Assembly (NCBI GenBank): GCA_000320545.1
Contig: ADNK01002347.1
Span: 1-64,000, forward strand
Reading direction: 5' to 3'
Length of the DNA stretch: 64,000 nucleotides
Source of the DNA: Bigelowiella natans CCMP2755
Lineage: Eukaryota; Cercozoa; Chlorarachniophyceae
Shown: positions 62,822-64,000 of the stretch, one piece after another
Numbering within the stretch: position 1 is the stretch's first letter
How the letters are laid out: every line of letters begins with the position of its first letter
Translations under genes and position numbers: made by a program
Notes under the pieces: generated by a model
What the model was told of the DNA's origin: nothing
What the model saw: only the letters and a program-made list of their open reading frames with translations
The model's database searches: none

Positions 62822-64000
62822 CTAGCTTGCAACAACCGCATAGATCCGAATCGACAGTATGACTGATGCCATGGTACACCAATATATTACACCATGATTT
62901 TTCCAATTGTCTCTCGCCTCGTCCCTGATGTGTTTGACTGATGTGCGTCGGATCTCGTCATGATCGATTTTTCTATCATCTCCTTTCTTGGCTATCACCG
63001 CGTTTCCTCTGCGTGGCGGTGGATGTGGACGAAGGGAGATTGCTGCGGACATTTCAGAGTTATTCTGTGAAGAGTTTTTAACGGTGTTCATGGACAATTG
63101 ACCACTACTGGTGATGGGCTTTCTTCCTGTAAATGCCAACCCTTTGCTAAGCCGTGCAATCGCCTGTAGTTCTACTTCTGCATTTACTTCGAGCCGAGTT
63201 AGCCGGTCGGTAAGGGAGCGAGTAGCAAAGAAACGAGTAATATATGTCGTCGGAATTAGAACCGAAAATACGTAAAGAGTATTGATTATAGCATTTCTTT
63301 CCAAAGGCAGCAACCGACTACCCCATTGAGAGCAGAAATACTGGACGACCACAACTACGAGGATGAGGGGCGACGCAGCGGTCTCAGACACGGTGTTCTG
63401 CTTTAAAGTCACTACATCAGCTTTGAACAACTTTAACAGTTCGCTTGGCGTCTCTGCGTCGCTGAAGTTATTGTTGAAATATTCGTGCAAGAAGCCGGAG
63501 TCGCGAACATAATTTGAAGATGAAGTTAAGAAGAGCATTATAGCAAACTCCAAGTTGAGCTTACTGTCTGCATAAAGCGAACTGACGATGAAGTCCTCCG
63601 CAAACTGCCAGCTGAATATCAGGGAATGTAATCTCTCGCGCTTATAAATGTTCTTAAGTACATCAAGATGACATTGTGTCGCGTAAGCACCAAGGGGGAA
63701 TACTATTTTTAAGATAAGAAAGAGGCCCACATGCTTGAACTGGATACCTTTGACTAATCTACTTAAAAACGCGTAAAGAGAGCCGCTGACCCTCGGATTA
63801 TATGCTGCTAATCCAACATATAAAATGTACCCAATCTCGTCATGCTGCAAGCATGTTCTCATTGAGGGGAGAATTATAAAATAACTGAATACACTCCACA
63901 TAACCCAGACAAATTCAAGCAACAAGAATAAACTGCGGCTATGGGCAAATGCTAACATCTGCAATGCTGTGAGAAACATCAAAGGGGCATATAATAGGCA
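62822..64000 (-). CDS. Multi-pass membrane protein, 5' end beyond the window
   Basis: One long minus-strand frame of at least 386 codons ends at 62822-62824 and stays open to the right edge, so the N-terminus is probably missing. Hydrophobic segments include LFLLLEFVWVMWSVFSYFII, VGLFLILKIVFPLGAYA, PLILVVVVVQYF, INTLYVFSVLIP and, at the very C-terminus, VIYWCTMASVILSIRIYAVV. A polar, Pro/Arg/Ser-rich stretch (about residues 290-355) separates the last segment from the rest. I recognise no family. Its unbroken length, with no repeats, supports real coding sequence. Confidence 0.65.
   Translation of the reverse strand, partial: CLLYAPLMFLTALQMLAFAHSRSLFLLLEFVWVMWSVFSYFIILPSMRTCLQHDEIGYILYVGLAAYNPRVSGSLYAFLSRLVKGIQFKHVGLFLILKIVFPLGAYATQCHLDVLKNIYKRERLHSLIFSWQFAEDFIVSSLYADSKLNLEFAIMLFLTSSSNYVRDSGFLHEYFNNNFSDAETPSELLKLFKADVVTLKQNTVSETAASPLILVVVVVQYFCSQWGSRLLPLERNAIINTLYVFSVLIPTTYITRFFATRSLTDRLTRLEVNAEVELQAIARLSKGLAFTGRKPITSSGQLSMNTVKNSSQNNSEMSAAISLRPHPPPRRGNAVIAKKGDDRKIDHDEIRRTSVKHIRDEARDNWKNHGVIYWCTMASVILSIRIYAVVAS

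Noticed and set aside
1-64000. tRNA or rRNA genes
   Set aside because: I looked for cloverleaf and rRNA core sequences while reading and saw none; a covariance-model scan would be needed to exclude them.

Overview
This is nuclear DNA from an intron-rich unicellular eukaryote, probably a protist or alga. Every recognisable gene is split by GT-AG introns, both strands carry genes with no operon structure, and class C GPCR, DENN, PX and DEP domains are present. Sequence alone does not fix the lineage. A chlorarachniophyte- or other rhizarian-like genome would fit but is unproven. Microsatellites (GA, CA, TA, GAT/ATC, CTA, CTC, TTC, GGT) and homopolymer runs are extremely abundant. They lie mostly inside introns and create many spurious low-complexity reading frames.

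Layout: a RidA/YjgF-like gene (+, 489-1326); an acetyl-CoA synthetase cut into at least 24 small exons (-, 2207 to about 10.5 kb or beyond); an organelle-type phenylalanyl-tRNA synthetase (-, 13212 to about 15.2 kb); a giant TPR/C2-like/DENN/PH protein (+, 16325-23784); an ankyrin gene (-, 24314-25246); a PhoD-like phosphatase (+, 25649-28892); an unexplained open region (29.9-30.8 kb); a membrane-anchored PX-PX-DEP-PX protein (+, 31291-39840); an ankyrin gene with duplicated exons (+, 41443-42571); a BT1/folate-biopterin transporter-family gene (-, 43198-50960); a class C GPCR-like gene (+, 51298-53474); a stand-alone PurE-domain gene (-, 54253-54827); a tail-anchored tandem-repeat protein (+, 55527-56249); an alpha/beta-hydrolase fused to a coiled coil with apparently lost catalytic residues (+, 56579-62025); and a multi-pass membrane protein running off the right edge (-, from 62822).

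I joined most exons by hand. I accepted a junction when donor, acceptor, phase and family alignment all agreed; unresolved junctions are stated. Genes fall into two architectures. Compact genes have introns of about 55-105 bases (tRNA synthetase, DENN, PurE, GPCR, ankyrins). Expanded genes have introns of 200-1000 bases packed with microsatellites (acetyl-CoA synthetase, BT1, PX-DEP, hydrolase).

The genes do not form one pathway. Several deal with membrane signalling or trafficking (GPCR, DENN, PX-DEP) and several are organellar or metabolic housekeeping. The best leads for something undescribed are the PX-PX-DEP-PX membrane protein, the pseudo-hydrolase/coiled-coil fusion, the TPR-C2-DENN-PH giant, the reduced class C GPCR, and the exact 179-bp exon-plus-intron duplications of the ankyrin gene.
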